64,000 nucleotides of DNA from contig PLDK01000049.1 of NCBI GenBank assembly GCA_003135135.1, forward strand, positions 1 to 64,000, read 5' to 3'. The position numbers were made by a program, and so were the translations under genes. How positions within the stretch are numbered: the stretch's first letter is position 1; each line of letters starts with the position of its first letter. Shown piece by piece: positions 63,149 to 64,000 of the stretch. The stretch is from Deltaproteobacteria bacterium. Its GTDB lineage: Bacteria; Desulfobacterota; Binatia; Binatales; Binataceae. A model generated the notes under the pieces. The model made no database searches and was not told where the DNA came from. It saw only the letters and a program-made list of their open reading frames with translations.

Positions 63149-63273
63149 CGGCGAATGGTGGTGATCATCTGGGGGCCGGTTAATAGAGCGAGACGGGAAC
63201 TGAATCCTACTTTTGTCGAATAAAATTGTTGCGCCGCCGGATGCAGATCCGATGCGGCGGGAGTTGAAACGCA

Positions 63274-64000
63274 ATGGCCGCAAAGACCCTGTTTGAAAAA
63301 ATCTGGGAAGCGCACGTGGTCCGCGAAAAGCAATATGAGCCTTCCCTGCTCTACATCGATCTGCACCTGGTTCACGAAGTCACGTCGCCGCAGGCGTTCG
63401 AGGGCCTGCGCCATAACGGGCGCAAGGTCCGCGCGCCGCATCGCACCTACGCCACGCAGGATCACAACGTGCCGACGACCGATCGGAGCAAGCCGATTAC
63501 CGATCCCGATTCGAAACTGCAGATCGAGACGCTCAGACGCAACTGCGCGGAGTTTGGGCTCAGGCTATTCGATATCGGCTCGCGCGAGCAGGGAATCGTG
63601 CACGTCATCGGGCCGGAGCTCGGGCTAACGCAGCCGGGCATGACGATCGTTTGCGGCGACAGCCATACCGCTACTCACGGCGCATTCGGGGCGCTGGCGT
63701 TCGGCATCGGCACCAGCGAGGTCGAACACGTGCTGGCGACGCAATGCCTGTGGGAAGCGCGTCCGCAGACGTTTGAAATCCGCGTCGATGGAAAGCTCGG
63801 CGCGGGAGTCGGCGCGAAGGATTTGATCCTCGGCATCATCGGCAGGATCAAGACCAACGGCGCAACCGGGCACGTGATCGAGTACCGCGGAGCGGCGGTC
63901 GAGGCGCTGTCGATGGAAGAGCGGATGACGGTGTGCAACATGTCGATCGAAGGCGGCGCGCGCGCCGGGATGGTCGCGGCGGACAAGACGACAGTCGAGT
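63274..64000 (+). CDS. leuC: 3-isopropylmalate dehydratase large subunit (partial)
   Basis: LeuC forms an aconitase-type [4Fe-4S] enzyme with LeuD in leucine synthesis. The 242 codons in the window begin [16 protein letters not shown] and include [38 protein letters not shown] and [14 protein letters not shown], the conserved segments for the large subunit. The ATG follows GGGAG by about ten bases. The rest lies past the window edge, so the ORF track does not list it. Confidence 0.95.
   Translation, partial: MAAKTLFEKIWEAHVVREKQYEPSLLYIDLHLVHEVTSPQAFEGLRHNGRKVRAPHRTYATQDHNVPTTDRSKPITDPDSKLQIETLRRNCAEFGLRLFDIGSREQGIVHVIGPELGLTQPGMTIVCGDSHTATHGAFGALAFGIGTSEVEHVLATQCLWEARPQTFEIRVDGKLGAGVGAKDLILGIIGRIKTNGATGHVIEYRGAAVEALSMEERMTVCNMSIEGGARAGMVAADKTTVE

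Noticed and set aside
63230-63262. hairpin before leuC as a leucine attenuator
   Set aside because: An imperfect GCCGCCGGAT / ATCCGATGCGGC hairpin is present, but I saw no leader peptide with Leu codons and no T-run.

Overview
The window is 64 kb of GC-rich bacterial chromosome, densely packed with short operons, from a Gram-negative (two-membrane) organism: it carries a full Tol-Pal set, several lipoproteins, periplasmic HtrA and SecG. Gene content and order look 'deltaproteobacterial' in the broad sense. Binatota or Desulfobacterota-like lineages are plausible, but this is an inference from style, dispersed intergenic repeats and gene order, not from a marker gene. No rRNA, CRISPR array, integrase or insertion sequence was recognised.

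Layout. 0.3-9.2 kb: envelope quality control and wall synthesis (htpX, a DUF1844 gene, HtrA/DegP protease, bifunctional class A PBP, TPR protein), then information-processing genes (tsaD, rsmA, mutM). 9.4-16.1 kb: prepilin peptidase and the conserved tmk-holB-ricT / metG-tatD cluster, interrupted by an inverted GST gene and a repeat. 16.1-29.9 kb: mixed genes: NnrU-like membrane protein, an ECF sigma factor next to an Ada-type alkylation repair protein with unusual domain order, two glycine-zipper lipoproteins, cyclase, gamma-glutamyltransferase, NUDIX, DsbA-like, UspA, Fur, SppA and an MFS carrier. 29.9-32.8 kb: an accessory, partly AT-richer stretch with an uncharacterised 290-aa protein, a small ORF, a stand-alone GIY-YIG-like protein and a concentration of intergenic repeats. 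32.8-41.7 kb: secreted or envelope enzymes (VWA lipoprotein, alkaline-phosphatase-superfamily phosphodiesterase, PHB-depolymerase-like esterase), a formyltransferase, a beta-propeller protein, an SDR and an SPL-like radical SAM protein. 41.9-45.5 kb (minus strand): gap-pgk-tpiA-secG-tRNA-Leu(GAG), a glycolysis-plus-secretion operon. 45.9-47.3 kb: MauE-like, membrane rhodanese and a small membrane protein. 47.4-55.2 kb: B12-type radical SAM protein, then tolQRAB-pal-cpoB and ribF. 56.2-60.7 kb: haem operon with a HemD-HemE fusion, hemH and hemG. 60.7-64 kb: dinB, a MarR regulator, a PD-(D/E)XK-like singleton, and leuC running off the edge.

How genes work together. The tol operon maintains the outer membrane with Pal and CpoB. 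The haem genes convert hydroxymethylbilane to uroporphyrinogen III, then coproporphyrinogen III, and finish at protoporphyrin IX and haem; coproporphyrinogen oxidation is not encoded here. GapA, Pgk and TpiA form the lower-glycolysis block.

Most notable observations: a 13-codon phenylalanine-rich leader ORF with an ideal Shine-Dalgarno that overlaps tolB by ATGA; an apparent tandem duplication of the hemDE start that makes a 16-codon upstream ORF also ending in an ATGA overlap; hemG without a canonical start codon ahead of its FAD-binding motif; a 57-bp duplicated promoter-like block in front of both the radical SAM gene and tolQ; and three families of dispersed intergenic repeats. I found no multi-gene defence or biosynthetic system that I could call new; the strongest novelty candidates are the translational-leader arrangements and the accessory island.
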